From Fischerella sp. JS2 (lineage in GTDB: Bacteria > Cyanobacteriota > Cyanobacteriia > Cyanobacteriales > Nostocaceae): a stretch of 64,000 nt of DNA. The notes beneath the pieces were generated by a model. That model was not told the DNA's origin, did no database searches, and saw only the letters and a program-made list of their open reading frames with translations. Position 1 is the first letter of the stretch, and every line of letters begins with the position of its first letter. The DNA lies in the NCBI RefSeq assembly GCF_032393985.1, contig NZ_CP135918.1, forward strand, positions 124,001-188,000, in the 5' to 3' direction. Positions 35,548 through 44,629 of the stretch are shown piece by piece. Both the position numbers and the translations under genes were made by a program.

Positions 35548-36201
35548 CTAGTTTAAATAAGATAAAAATGAGTTGGCAAAGATTGCTGCTTGGGTGCGAT
35601 CGCGTAAATTTAAGCGATTTAAAATATTAGTGACATGATTTTTGACTGTGCCTTCGGAAATATAGAGTTGTTGGGCAATTTCTTTATTAGTAGCACCAGT
35701 AGCGATTAGCCGCAAAACCTCTTTTTCTCTGGGAGTCAGATCAGCTAAACTTGGTGGCGGAGATGGGGAGTTATTGGGTACAACTGGTGGAAATTGAGTT
35801 AAAAGTTTTTTAACGATGCCTGGGCCTAATTGAGTATATCCTTTATGCACAGCACGGATAGCAACAGCTAATTCTTCGGAAGGAGTGTCTTTGAGTAAAT
35901 AGCCCATTGCACCATTTTGTAATGCTGCTGTTACATATTCATCATTATCAAAAGTTGTTAATACTAAAGTCTGTATGTTAGGGAAACGCTTGTGAATTTC
36001 TCGTGTGGCTGCAACTCCATCCATAATTGGCATTCTAATATCCATTAACACCACATCTGGATGTAAATTTTCAATCAAATTAATAGCAGCCTCTCCGTTT
36101 TCTGCTTCTCCAACAATTTCTAAATCTGGTTCTAGTTCTAATAATGCTTTTAATCCTTGACGAATTAAATTTTGATCATCTACCAGCAAGACTGTAATCA
36201 T
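35548..36201 (-). CDS. NarL/FixJ-family response regulator
   Basis: 217 residues. The receiver domain (1-~120) has [20 protein letters not shown] with acidic pocket D7/D8, the phosphorylation aspartate in [14 protein letters not shown], and K in [10 protein letters not shown]. The C-terminal LuxR-type helix-turn-helix is [20 protein letters not shown] to [13 protein letters not shown]. It would bind DNA when phosphorylated by the kinase encoded just upstream, with which it overlaps by 4 bp (ATGA), a clear operon. The paired palindromes at 37572-37614 are the best candidate target. Confidence 0.95.
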   Translation of the reverse strand: MITVLLVDDQNLIRQGLKALLELEPDLEIVGEAENGEAAINLIENLHPDVVLMDIRMPIMDGVAATREIHKRFPNIQTLVLTTFDNDEYVTAALQNGAMGYLLKDTPSEELAVAIRAVHKGYTQLGPGIVKKLLTQFPPVVPNNSPSPPPSLADLTPREKEVLRLIATGATNKEIAQQLYISEGTVKNHVTNILNRLNLRDRTQAAIFANSFLSYLN

Positions 36202-37418
36202 TGCCTATACCTCAGTAACGGGATCTCAACTTGAATTTGACAACCAGAACCAGGAGTACTGTGAATATTAAATTTTCCACCTAATGCTAAAGTGCGATCG
36301 CGCATACTTTGCTGTCCAAAACCTGTTGTATTTTGACCTAAATCAAAACCTTTACCATTATCCTCAATTAGTAAATATAAAGTTGTATCTGTCGTCATCA
36401 ATTCCAGTTTAACTTTTGTCGCTTGAGCGTATTTACAAATATTTGTAAATGATTCTTGAATAATTCGATAAATAGGTGTGCTAATCTCAGCAGAAATAGG
36501 ATAAGGTAAATCAATTTTGAGAATTGGTAAGATTCCAGTTGTACGCTGCATATTTTCTGCCAGATTAGCGATCGCCTGTTCTAAAGATTGTTCTTGTAAT
36601 GGATGAGAACGCATAGTAGAAACTGATTGTCGGACATCTTGTAGTGCTTTTGAACCTAATTCTTTTGCTCTTGCTAAAAATGTTTTCGCTTTTTCCGGAT
36701 TAGATTGCCATAATTTCTGAGCGGTTTCTAATTGTAAATTTAAAGCAGTCAAAGAATGTCCTAAAGAATCATGAATTTCTCGGGCAATACGATTACGTTC
36801 TTCCAAAGTTGCTTGATTTTCTATTTTTAAAGCATATTGACGTAATTTTTCATTAGCAATAGCTAGTTCCTCCCGACTTTTTCTTTCAGATAAAATTGTA
36901 TTCATTAACATTAATACAAACACCAATGCTAATCCAAATAATAAAGCAACAACGAAGTTATAAAATAAAAATCTCTCTTGGATAAATGGTGCTATTTGTA
37001 CTGGTGAACGAGGAGGTTTCCTTTGTGATAAAGAAATCATAAATAATACAAAAGATAAAGCCGTAACAATTAAACGACCTTGGATTTGAAAAATAAAACA
37101 GCTACGAGTTACTAAAACTAAGTATAGAAACGGGAAAAATCTTCCCGATGGTTTAGTGTTGTAAAAGGAAATAAATATAATTAAAATTACTTCTAGAATC
37201 GTGTAAAATACCTTAATTTTTTTATTATTGGTAGGTAAACTCAAGCCCATTAAACCAAAAATAAGCAAACTAAGAATTGTTAACTCTATAGACTGATTGT
37301 TAAAACGTTGAAAATGAGAAGGTATTAAAACAGCAAATGCAGAAATAATTAGTAATATCCACTCCAAATAAAGTAAAAACCGAAAAGGATGATTGCTAAC
37401 ATTAATTGGTCTACTCAC
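36198..37418 (-). CDS. NarL-partner sensor histidine kinase (HisKA_3)
   Basis: 406 residues from GTG 37418, chosen because AGGAGG lies 9 bases upstream (37428-37433); the frame is open to 37475 but that adds an untypical stretch. About six membrane segments fill residues ~1-180. The kinase core has the HisKA_3 motif [21 protein letters not shown] (phosphorylated His) and an ATP-binding domain with [11 protein letters not shown] and [16 protein letters not shown]. The membrane sensor part is not a known domain. It probably senses a membrane or envelope signal and phosphorylates the regulator in the same operon. The divergent Spy-like gene suggests envelope stress. Confidence 0.92.
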   Translation of the reverse strand: MSRPINVSNHPFRFLLYLEWILLIISAFAVLIPSHFQRFNNQSIELTILSLLIFGLMGLSLPTNNKKIKVFYTILEVILIIFISFYNTKPSGRFFPFLYLVLVTRSCFIFQIQGRLIVTALSFVLFMISLSQRKPPRSPVQIAPFIQERFLFYNFVVALLFGLALVFVLMLMNTILSERKSREELAIANEKLRQYALKIENQATLEERNRIAREIHDSLGHSLTALNLQLETAQKLWQSNPEKAKTFLARAKELGSKALQDVRQSVSTMRSHPLQEQSLEQAIANLAENMQRTTGILPILKIDLPYPISAEISTPIYRIIQESFTNICKYAQATKVKLELMTTDTTLYLLIEDNGKGFDLGQNTTGFGQQSMRDRTLALGGKFNIHSTPGSGCQIQVEIPLLRYRQ

Positions 37419-37571
37419 AAAAATATACCTCCTATAAAAATGAGTGTAGGGGTGGGGGTATAGGGGAAAAGACAAGAGATCTTTTTATATGTTATTAGTT
37501 TGGACTTCAACTAGAACTAATTGTAAATAGATTTATGTGAGTTCACATTATATTAATTGTCACGTAATAAA

Positions 37572-37614
37572 CATGACTTAAGTCATGGGTTACACATGAC
37601 TTTCTCCTCATGTG
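37572..37614. promoter_or_regulatory. Two palindromes sharing a CATGACTT half-site; candidate operator
   Basis: A perfect palindrome CATGACTTAAGTCATG (37572-37587) is followed by CACATGA (37593-37599) facing TCATGTG (37608-37614). The half-site CATGACTT occurs in both. They lie between the divergent histidine kinase and Spy-like genes, and NarL-type regulators bind such inverted repeats as dimers. Inference only. Confidence 0.5.
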
Positions 37615-37678
37615 ACTGTTAAATATCACTTCGTAATATGGAGATCAAGAAACACAACAAAAAGCTAGAGACCCACAA

Positions 37679-38134
37679 ATGACACTCAAAAAATTATCAC
37701 TGCTTGCTGGTGCTGTTGCCCTCAGTTTAACTGCTCTTCCCTTTGCAGTTCAAGCACAAACAACCTCATCTCCTTTTCTAGTAGCGCAAGTTCCTCAAGG
37801 TAAAGGCCCACTCCAAAATTTAGGGCTAACAGAAGCACAAAAAGCCCAAATTGCAGAAATTCGCCGCAATACAAAGGCTAAAATGGATGCAGTTCTCACC
37901 CCACAGCAACGGGAACAACTTGCAAATGCAAGACAAAACCGTCAAGCAAACCGTCAAGATAGACGCAACATAAAAGCCTCCCTCAATCTTACTGAAGACC
38001 AGAAAGCCCAAATGCGGCAAATTATGAAATCTCAAAAATCCCAAATAGATGCTGTTTTGACTCCTGAACAAAGGCAGCAACTACAACAAATGCGTGAAAG
38101 TAAACGCTCACGTCGTCAACAATTTAATCGCTGA
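37679..38134 (+). CDS. Spy/CpxP-like periplasmic LTXXQ-motif protein
   Basis: 151 residues. A signal peptide (LSLLAGAVALSLTALPFAVQAQ) precedes a helical, Gln/Arg-rich mature part. Two LTxxQ motifs (LTPQQREQL, LTPEQRQQL) and LTEAQKAQIAEI / LTEDQKAQMRQI repeats match the Spy/CpxP family, which protects against envelope protein damage and can restrain a sensor kinase. It is divergent from the kinase-regulator pair at 35548-37418, so I infer that it is a target or feedback partner of that system. It starts ATG 37679. Confidence 0.85.
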   Translation: MTLKKLSLLAGAVALSLTALPFAVQAQTTSSPFLVAQVPQGKGPLQNLGLTEAQKAQIAEIRRNTKAKMDAVLTPQQREQLANARQNRQANRQDRRNIKASLNLTEDQKAQMRQIMKSQKSQIDAVLTPEQRQQLQQMRESKRSRRQQFNR

Positions 38135-38172
38135 GCGAATATTAAGTATACTGAGTAAATAGTATATTCTAG

Positions 38173-38210
38173 TAGGTAGTATTGAATTACTAATTACTAA
38201 ATACTACCTA
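38173..38210. terminator. Hairpin after the Spy-like gene
   Basis: A perfect 11-bp stem TAGGTAGTATT (38173-38183) / AATACTACCTA (38200-38210) with a 16-nt loop. No T-run follows on the + strand, so it may be a processing or stability hairpin and not a strong terminator. Confidence 0.4.
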
Positions 38211-38285
38211 TGATCATGGCAAAGTAGGTTTATTTAGGCTGCTCTACTTAATCAAAATGTTCACTGATCAATGAGGAGTGATACT

Positions 38286-38711
38286 ATGTTGAATTTAAAA
38301 CGCTCATATCTAATTTTTGCTTCTGCCCTTGCCCTTGGCGTAACCGCTATTCCTACTATGGTTCATGCAGAACCGACAGTTTATCAGAGCCCCAATGGTG
38401 CTGTCTATGTCAACGGCCAAAGACGTGATTTCTACCAAGGCCCAAATGGTGGTGTCATCTATGACGGTGTAAATCGTAACGTAGTAAAAGGCCCCAATGG
38501 TCGTGTTGTTGTTGACGGTGTCAACCGCAATGTATATAAGGGATCAAATGGCACTGTTATTTACAATGGTGTAAATCGTAACGTAGTAAAGGGTCCCAAT
38601 GGTCGCACTCTCTATAACGGTGTTCGTTATGATGTTTACAAAGGACCTAACGGTACTGTCCTGCGAACACCTAATCGTACGTACATAAATCCTGGTTCTT
38701 ATCGCAGATAA
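38286..38711 (+). CDS. Secreted GPNG-repeat protein
   Basis: 141 residues from ATG 38286, with TGAGGAGTGATACT placing the ribosome site correctly; ATG 38271 would overlap that site. A signal peptide (LIFASALALGVTAIPTMVHA) precedes seven ~16-residue repeats built on KGPNGRVVVDGVNRNVY / KGPNGTVIYNGVNRNVV. Nearly all residues are in the repeat, so it is probably a beta-structured surface or periplasmic protein. Function not known. It lies on the same strand as the Spy-like gene, 150 bp downstream. Confidence 0.7.
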   Translation: MLNLKRSYLIFASALALGVTAIPTMVHAEPTVYQSPNGAVYVNGQRRDFYQGPNGGVIYDGVNRNVVKGPNGRVVVDGVNRNVYKGSNGTVIYNGVNRNVVKGPNGRTLYNGVRYDVYKGPNGTVLRTPNRTYINPGSYRR

Positions 38712-39021
38712 ATAGGTTAAACCTCTTGCATAAATCCTAAAAACCCCCCTTATTCCCAACATTTACTCTAGGAAGAGTTAATTCTCTTCCCGTTTATGGG
38801 GCTAGCGTGTACATAGAAGTTGGATTTACCTCCTTTAAGAGGCTGATAGCGATCGCGCAAATGCTACCTTAAATTAGCTACACTAGCGCACTCTCTCTTT
38901 TTTGCTGCTGGCAAAAGTCAGGGGCGATCGCACTCTAGATGAGTAATTTCATTTTGAACTGCGATCGCTTGTCCAATATACAATAAATTATTCCTTCAGA
39001 AGTTTTAGTTAAAAGAAACAG
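38712..39021. other. Spacer with dispersed repeat and HIP1 sites
   Basis: Bases ~38722-38755 contain CTTGCATAAATCCTAAAAACCCC, which recurs at ~47558-47585. Two GCGATCGC sites lie downstream. No gene seen. Confidence 0.45.
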
Positions 39022-39049
39022 ACCTGTCAAGCTGATGAACTTGACAGGT
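39022..39049 (-). terminator. Intrinsic terminator of egtB
   Basis: A 10-bp perfect stem ACCTGTCAAG / CTTGACAGGT, 8-nt loop. On the minus strand it is followed by CTGTTTCTTTT. It lies 49 bp after the egtB stop. Confidence 0.75.
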
Positions 39050-39097
39050 TATTGACTCCTCCTACACCCCTACACCCCTATACCCGTATACCCATTT

Positions 39098-40582
39098 TCA
39101 AGCTAGGATATTGTCACTTTTAGCACAGCGAAATCCTGCCAAAACTTGCTGTACGCCAGGATGATACCAATTGCGAAAACTAGAACGTAGTGCCCAAGGA
39201 CGAGTTGCCCAACTACCGCCTTTTAAAACGCGATGTTGACGGTCAAAATAAACTTGGGAGTACCCAATATAAGGGTAATACTGGAAGCCTTTATAGCCAT
39301 CAAACCAGGTAGCTGTCCATTCCCAGACATTGCCTAAAGTATCATACAAACCATAAAGGCTTTGTCCAGCAGGATAGGCATTTACTGGTGTTGTTTTGCC
39401 CATTTTCTGATTGTGATTGCAATGTTCTGGTGTTGGTTGTGCGTCTCCCCAAGCATAAGTGCGACGCTGATTAGTTCTCGCATCCCAGCTAGCTGCTTTT
39501 TCCCATTCGGCTTCTGTAGGTAAGCGCTTACCGACAAACTGGGCGTAGGCTTCTGCTTCGTACCAACTAACACCACAAACTGGGTGATTTTCCCAGGTTA
39601 AATCTTCATACCAGTACAGAGGTCGTGTTACTTTTGCCGCTTGCAACCATTCCCAGCCAGCCTTTGACCACCAACGCAGATTTTCATAACCTCCTGCTGC
39701 CATAAATGCCCGATATTGTCCACAGGTGACAGGGAAACGGTCAATATAGTATGTGTCTAGATATACCATGTGAGCAGGACGTTCGTTATCCAAGGCATCT
39801 GGTGAATCGTTACCCATCTCAAATTCGCCAGCTGGGATTTGGATCATCTCTTCGAGGGGATGGGGGGATGGAGTGATGGGGAAATGAGGAGGTGGGGAAC
39901 TCGGGGCCCCCACTCCTCCCTTGGAGGAGCCAGTGCGGTGGTGAGGCAACGACGGGAACGCAGGGGGTTTCCCCCATGAGCGATTGCCGTAGACGCGCTT
40001 TACTCGGCTTCTGTAAAGTAAGGGTTTCCCGGCATAAAGAAAGAGGCGTTGGGGATTGGAGGCAATGGGGAGGGGGGGAGGTGGGGAGGACTTATAATTA
40101 TATTCTCCACAATTTCCCATTTTCCTATCTTCCAGCTTGCACATTTCCAATATGAAACAAATAATTTCGCTGTGTTGGCTTTCGTGCTGAAGTAAAAAGC
40201 GCCACAAAGGTGCTTCTGTTTCTAAATCCGCTACTTCTAAGTAATCGAAGACTCTTTCTCTGACTATGTCTAGGTAGTAACGGATTTCCTCTAAATTGGG
40301 TAATTTGACGCGATCGCATTTAGGCAAGCCATCAGCAGCAAACAGCTTGCGATATTGGGGAAACATACAGGGTAAACCTGCACTTCGTTCTAGTAACCAC
40401 AAAGATTCTGTGTAAGCAATATGTCCCAAATGCCAACCCACAGGACTAAAATCAGGATGAGCCTGATGGCAAAAGGTAACTTCGTCTATATTCTCAAACA
40501 AAGTTAGAGTTTTGGTACGACACTGAGTAAAAGCCTGAAAAATTGTCTGTTTGAAACTAGATTTGCTCAATTCTGAGATCAC
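39098..40582 (-). CDS. egtB: EgtB-like iron-dependent sulfoxide synthase with repeat-derived linker insertion
   Basis: About 494 residues from GTG 40582 (GGGAG upstream; the frame is open to 40639). The N-terminal DinB-like domain holds the iron triad HESQHSE (HX3HXE), the C-terminal formylglycine-generating-enzyme-like domain holds MIQIPAGEFEMGND, GVSWYEAEAYAQFVGKRLPTE, DTLGNVWEWTATW and RVLKGGSWA. EgtB joins hercynine to cysteine or glutamylcysteine in ergothioneine synthesis. Between the domains (nucleotides ~39854-40126) are about 90 extra residues rich in Pro/Ser/Gly (SSPPPHFPITPSPHP, KRVYGNRSWGKPPAFPSLPH) coming from the CCCATCACCCC and GTAGACGCGCT dispersed repeats, kept in frame. The start overlaps the egtC end by 26 bp. 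No egtD lies in the window. Confidence 0.88.
   Translation of the reverse strand: MISELSKSSFKQTIFQAFTQCRTKTLTLFENIDEVTFCHQAHPDFSPVGWHLGHIAYTESLWLLERSAGLPCMFPQYRKLFAADGLPKCDRVKLPNLEEIRYYLDIVRERVFDYLEVADLETEAPLWRFLLQHESQHSEIICFILEMCKLEDRKMGNCGEYNYKSSPPPPLPIASNPQRLFLYAGKPLLYRSRVKRVYGNRSWGKPPAFPSLPHHRTGSSKGGVGAPSSPPPHFPITPSPHPLEEMIQIPAGEFEMGNDSPDALDNERPAHMVYLDTYYIDRFPVTCGQYRAFMAAGGYENLRWWSKAGWEWLQAAKVTRPLYWYEDLTWENHPVCGVSWYEAEAYAQFVGKRLPTEAEWEKAASWDARTNQRRTYAWGDAQPTPEHCNHNQKMGKTTPVNAYPAGQSLYGLYDTLGNVWEWTATWFDGYKGFQYYPYIGYSQVYFDRQHRVLKGGSWATRPWALRSSFRNWYHPGVQQVLAGFRCAKSDNILA
39854..40126. repeat. Dispersed-repeat sequence inserted in frame inside egtB
   Basis: This stretch has TGGGGGGATGG...GGGGAAATGAGGAGG low-complexity purine tracts, the GTAGACGCGC repeat, and GGAGGAG tracts, like those in spacers at 24225-24358 and 34268-34661. 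It encodes the Pro/Ser/Gly linker of EgtB. A gain of ~270 bp that is a multiple of three keeps the gene open. Confidence 0.55.
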
Positions 40583-41345
40583 AGTCTTCTCCCACACTGA
40601 TAATGCTATTTTCTGGACAAGGAGTCCAATTACCTGCAAATAATGGTTCTGAAGCTAAGATGACGGCATCGGGGAAAGTTGGATCGTCAGCTGTCCAGTA
40701 AAGCGAGGGAGCAGGTGATTTTGTGCTAAAGCGAGAAGCAACAAGACGATTTCCATTACTGATAATTACGTTGGCTGAGGCGTGGGTTTGATGAGTGAGC
40801 GCCATCTCTGCAAGTTTTAGCAGAGTTGTGTGTAGAGCCTGTTCCAGAGTTTTACCTGAGTTTTCCTGCCATAGAGACAGCAGCAAAGCAAAGATATGCT
40901 CGGAATCAGTAGTTCCACTCACCCATTGAGAAATTTCATCATTTAGCTGCTTGCGAATCGGTACATATAGTGTCTGCCGAAAATTTTCAATGTAACCGTT
41001 GTGAATGTATAACAAACGCTGATACTGACATGGCTGACAATTACTCAAATCAAGTGCTTGACCTAGAGTAGCGCTGCGAACATAGGAAAGAATACACCCT
41101 GACTCCACATAACGGCTGAGATTGGGTAGATTAATATCATTCCAAATCGGTAGCGTATTTTTATATACAAAAGGTTTAGTATCTTTTTGCACATGATACC
41201 AACCTATACCGAAGCCATCGGCGTTAACCACTCCAGACAGCATTTCGCGGGGTTGATAGCTCTGGACTATGAGCGAGTGTTCTGGTTCATACAACAGAGG
41301 TTCTAGAGAAACTGGTGAACCAAGGTAGGCTAATAAACGACACAT
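40557..41345 (-). CDS. egtC: EgtC-like class II glutamine amidotransferase
   Basis: 262 residues. It starts MCRLLAYLG, so Cys2 becomes the N-terminal nucleophile. NADGFGIGWY, SYVRSATLG and IHNGYIENF are the family blocks, and TTDSEHIFALLLS follows. In ergothioneine synthesis EgtC removes the glutamyl group from the EgtB product. Its 3' end overlaps egtB by 26 bp, so the two are one operon. An EgtD methyltransferase is expected elsewhere in the genome. Alternatively this could be another gamma-glutamyl hydrolase, but the egtB neighbour makes EgtC the best call. Confidence 0.88.
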   Translation of the reverse strand: MCRLLAYLGSPVSLEPLLYEPEHSLIVQSYQPREMLSGVVNADGFGIGWYHVQKDTKPFVYKNTLPIWNDINLPNLSRYVESGCILSYVRSATLGQALDLSNCQPCQYQRLLYIHNGYIENFRQTLYVPIRKQLNDEISQWVSGTTDSEHIFALLLSLWQENSGKTLEQALHTTLLKLAEMALTHQTHASANVIISNGNRLVASRFSTKSPAPSLYWTADDPTFPDAVILASEPLFAGNWTPCPENSIISVGEDCDLRIEQI

Positions 41346-41631
41346 TGTTTAGGAATGGACTCCCGATAACTTTAGAAATTAAGCTATTGAGGTGAGAATT
41401 ACCTGAAAATTATATAAATTTCTCCTGCTGTAGCGATCGCCCCTTTTGCCTATATCATTAGAAATTTTCTCTTTTTCTCAGTAAAAATTCGTTAAAGAAA
41501 GTGACTGTAATCATTTTTGCAATCTGAAAAACTGTATAAAATAACCAAATTTCCATTAATTTTAGCAATCGAAAAAATATCTCACGTCTCAAAGAAAACT
41601 TTTAGGCTTTGAGTACAACAGAAGCCGACTA

Positions 41632-42898
41632 TTGAGGTTTTTCTACTTCAACTTACCTTTAGCAACCATCATCTTGCTAGTTTGGATGAAAGCTGCAATG
41701 GCACAAATTCCCAGCATCAAACAAGAATTAAGTTCGCTATGGCTATTGATCGCAGGTGCTTTAGTCTTTTTTATGAATGCTGGCTTTGCTTTGTTAGAAA
41801 CTGGCTTCTGTAGACACAACAACGCCACTAATGTCTTAGCAAAAAACCTCGTTGTTTTTTGTGCAGCAACATTAGCTTATTGGCTGTTTGGTTTTGGATT
41901 TATGTATGGAGACGGGTACTATGAGTGTCTTGGAGCAGAAAATACAAACTTGTTTAGTTTTTTTGGTAGCATAGGTCTTCCCCTTGAATTAAAATTTCCT
42001 CAAACTTCTAATGATTTGGCTTTTCCAGATGGATTTACCTGTTTACAAACTGATTGGCCAAATCACTCTTTCGCATCTGTGTTTTTCTTTCAGTTAGTTT
42101 TTGCTGGAACTGCTGCAACAATTGTCTCAGGAGCAGTCGCTGAACGTGTCAAATTTTGGGCATTTTTTCTGTTTAGCTTTTTCTTGGTAGGACTTTTGTA
42201 TCCTTTAACCGATCACTGGATTTGGGGACACTATGGCTGGCTGAAAGAAGTTCTCAAATTTAGAGATTTTGCTGGTTCAACAGTTGTTCACAGTGTGGGT
42301 GGGACAGCTGCTTTGGTGGGAGCTTGGTTACTTAAACCACGCTGGGGTCGTTTCAACTACGACCCTTGTCAGGATATCGAACTCAATCAAATTTCTCCAG
42401 AGCAGGCTTCAGCAAATATATCCCAAGAAGCTTTTACTCGTCCTAGTAACCTTGGTTATGCAACCCTGACTTGTCTTATTTTGTGGATGGGGTGGCTAGG
42501 TTTTAACGTCGGCTCAACAACTAATTTAGAATATGTTCCTTACATTGTCGCTACAACCACAATTGCAGGCGCAACAGGTGGAACGATAGCTATTATCTGT
42601 AGTCCAGCTATTGTTGGTAAACCGAGTTTGTCTTCAATCATCAATGGTATTTTAGGAGGTTTGGTAGGAGTTACAGCTTCTTCTGCTTATGTAGATATGA
42701 CAAGAGGAGCTTTCATCGGTTTTATTAGTGGGTTTGTTGTCGTTATGGGAGGAAAAATTTTAGAAAGGCTAAAAATTGACGATCCAGCTAGGTGCAATTC
42801 CTGTCCATCTTTTCTGTGGTGCGTGGGGAACTATTGCTGTTGGTCTTTTTAGTCAAAAGGTGAGCATTGTTGCTGTTTCCACCAAATATCACTATTAA
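41632..42898 (+). pseudogene. amt: Ammonium transporter gene, C-terminus lost by frameshift and deletion
   Basis: TTG 41632 opens an Amt protein with a signal-like start and the conserved blocks [59 protein letters not shown] and LILWMGWLGFNVGS. At 42790 an extra A (GCT-A-GGT; or a 2-base loss) moves the frame. After restoration the protein reads GAIPVHLFCGAWGTIAVGLF, then sequence foreign to Amt begins near 42850 and the frame ends at TAA 42896-42898. The last membrane segments and cytoplasmic tail are missing. It faces the intact amt at 50696 in family type (the [13 protein letters not shown] block is the match). It cannot be a normal channel even if the base at 42790 is a sequencing error, because the deletion remains. 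Confidence 0.85.
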
Positions 42899-43211
42899 TT
42901 TTTTTAGACATTTTAAGCTTTATTACTAAATATTCAAATAATTCTTGATACCAATCATCAGGATTAGCATGGTTATGATTCAAATTTTTTAAACTAAAAG
43001 TAGCGCACACAAATCCTGCTTTTTCTAGCTTTTGTTGTGTCCGAACCATTAAGCTAGATTTACCCATTTGGCTAGCATTTAATACATAACAATACTCTCC
43101 TTTTTTCAATCTCTCCAAGAGTTCTTGATCTGCGGTTCGCTCAACATAGCTAGGTGCATCAACTCTTAGACAACCTCCCTATTGATAATAATTGTTTAGC
43201 TCTATATTCAT
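42849..43211 (-). pseudogene. Fragment of an AAA-like (AAA_35-type) ATPase
   Basis: ATG 43211 begins MNIELNNYYQ, then an in-frame TAG (43181-43179), then GGCLRVDAPSYVERTADQEL and YCYVLNASQMGKSSLMVRTQ, the start of the AAA-like domain common in cyanobacterial WD40/CHAT-type regulators (Walker A QMGKSS). It stops at WWKQQQCSPFD, about a fifth of a usual protein. Its 3' end runs into the truncated amt tail, so a deletion joined the two genes. Two defects (TAG and truncation) mark it as non-functional. Confidence 0.75.
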
Positions 43212-43742
43212 TTTGTTACCTACAGGCTGTTTATACCTTTCATACGTATGCAGAGTATCGATTGCATCAGGCATAACTATATTATCAGTATTAATTATTG
43301 CTGCAAATTTAATTAATTTTAAGTTTGAATAAAAAAGAATATTATAATGACAAATCAGCATCAAGCTAATACTTGTCTTGCACCAAGCGACGGTCAGTCG
43401 CAACTTCACACTCAAAACCACCTGGGTTTAAAAAACTGCACAGACACAGAGAACACAGAGGAAGAGAGGAAACCTACATGTCAGGAAAGTCTTATATTGT
43501 GTTGAAGCGATCGCATTTTTGAAGATTTAGTATATACAAATATGTAAATTTTCATATAGTATTCCTAAATTATTTGTGAAAAGCAATATCCCCGACAACT
43601 CTTAAGAAGTCGAGGATCTGGGCTTTGCGATTCTCACTTTTGCAGATAGGATTGCTATATCTTATTTCAAGACTTCTCTATTTTTGCGTTATGAATAATG
43701 TACTATAAACAATAATTTTTATCCTTTATAATTCATCATTTT
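43212..43742. other. Spacer with GAGAACACAGAGG-type repeat and palindrome
   Basis: Bases ~43440-43465 hold CACAGACACAGAGAACACAG, common in Nostocales spacers. The palindrome at 43588-43617 is listed separately. No gene seen; the AT-rich remainder could hold the 5' region of the decayed ATPase gene. Confidence 0.4.
43588..43617. repeat. Diverged copy of the CCCGACTT palindrome
   Basis: ATCCCCGAC (43588-43596) pairs with GTCGAGGAT (43609-43617), one mismatch, around CTTAAG. It is a relative of the 15-bp palindrome at 25436-25467. Confidence 0.55.
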
Positions 43743-44135
43743 CTAGTACTTCAAATTCCAGGCTGCAAAAGCTAAAGCACCCCAACCAGCTATAAAAGCT
43801 GCTCCTCCTATCGGTGTAATTGCTCCTAAATATTTAACATTAGTTAAACTCAGAGCATACAAGCTACCGGAGAAAATTGCAATCCCAATAATAAACAACC
43901 ACCCACTAGCTACTAAACTAGGTGGGGGAGATTTGATGTGAAGTAATAATATTGCTACAGCCAACAATGCCAAAGCATGATACATTTGGTAACGGGCGCC
44001 TGTCTCAAAAATTAAGAGCGATCGCTCACTAAGTCTTTCTCTAAGAGCATGAGAAGCAAAAGCCCCCGCAGCAACAGATAAACCACCTAAAATTGCTGCT
44101 AAGCTCAAAAATATTTGCGTCATAGAGTTTCCCAA
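43743..44135 (-). CDS. DUF423 membrane protein
   Basis: 130 residues with four hydrophobic segments. Family motifs: LAAILGGLSVAAGAFASHAL, YQMYHALALLAVAIL, FSGSLYALSL and ITPIGGAAFIAGW. DUF423 proteins (E. coli YgdD type) are small membrane proteins of unknown function. ATG 44135 or ATG 44123 (MTQIF) could start it. It follows the 161-residue gene by 8 bp, so the two are probably co-transcribed. Confidence 0.85.
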   Translation of the reverse strand: MGNSMTQIFLSLAAILGGLSVAAGAFASHALRERLSERSLLIFETGARYQMYHALALLAVAILLLHIKSPPPSLVASGWLFIIGIAIFSGSLYALSLTNVKYLGAITPIGGAAFIAGWGALAFAAWNLKY

Positions 44136-44143
44136 TCAATTCT

Positions 44144-44629
44144 CTAAAGGTCAAAATGATAGGAAATTCCCCCCTCTTCACTTATCTTATAATTAGCATT
44201 AAATACTTTAGCTTGTTCATCAAGATATTGCCTAGCGGCTGGTGCTGGTATATGAGATTGCATCGCAAAACCTAAAAGAGTTATGCGTCCGTTATTTTCT
44301 TGAATCATCCGGTAAAAAGTAGATTGCAGATGTTCGCTAATCTGCTGTTCAAGTGCCTTTCTATCTTGTCGGCTTTGACGATATAAGCCTATTGCTAACC
44401 ATCCTCCTAAAGCAAGCGTTGGAATGCCAAATATCAGACCTTGCTTGGTGGTAATATCAAGGGCGTTATATGCTTCTGTTGAACGAAAATCTGGCGCTTC
44501 TGCGTCTATTCCTGGAGAAATATATTGAACCATCTTATGTTTTTCGATTGCTGCTGAGACTGATAAAGTCAAAAACATAAATCCCAGAGTTAGCAGCCAA
44601 CCCGCAGCCAATTTTTCACCAGTCTTCAT
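44144..44629 (-). CDS. Membrane protein of unknown function, paralogue 1
   Basis: 161 residues. Two membrane segments (~8-26, LAAGWLLTLGFMFLTLSVS, and ~67-83, GIPTLALGGWLAIGLY) are followed by a charged cytoplasmic helix and a compact C-terminal part (LQSTFYRMIQENNGRITLLG to ISYHFDL). That part closely resembles the one in the 139-residue gene at 44859, so the two arose by tandem duplication. No known family name. Confidence 0.7.
   Translation of the reverse strand: MKTGEKLAAGWLLTLGFMFLTLSVSAAIEKHKMVQYISPGIDAEAPDFRSTEAYNALDITTKQGLIFGIPTLALGGWLAIGLYRQSRQDRKALEQQISEHLQSTFYRMIQENNGRITLLGFAMQSHIPAPAARQYLDEQAKVFNANYKISEEGGISYHFDL

Noticed and set aside
43179-43421. 80-codon frame as a separate gene
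   Set aside because: Its last ten codons are the start of the decayed ATPase gene and the upstream part is AT-rich spacer.
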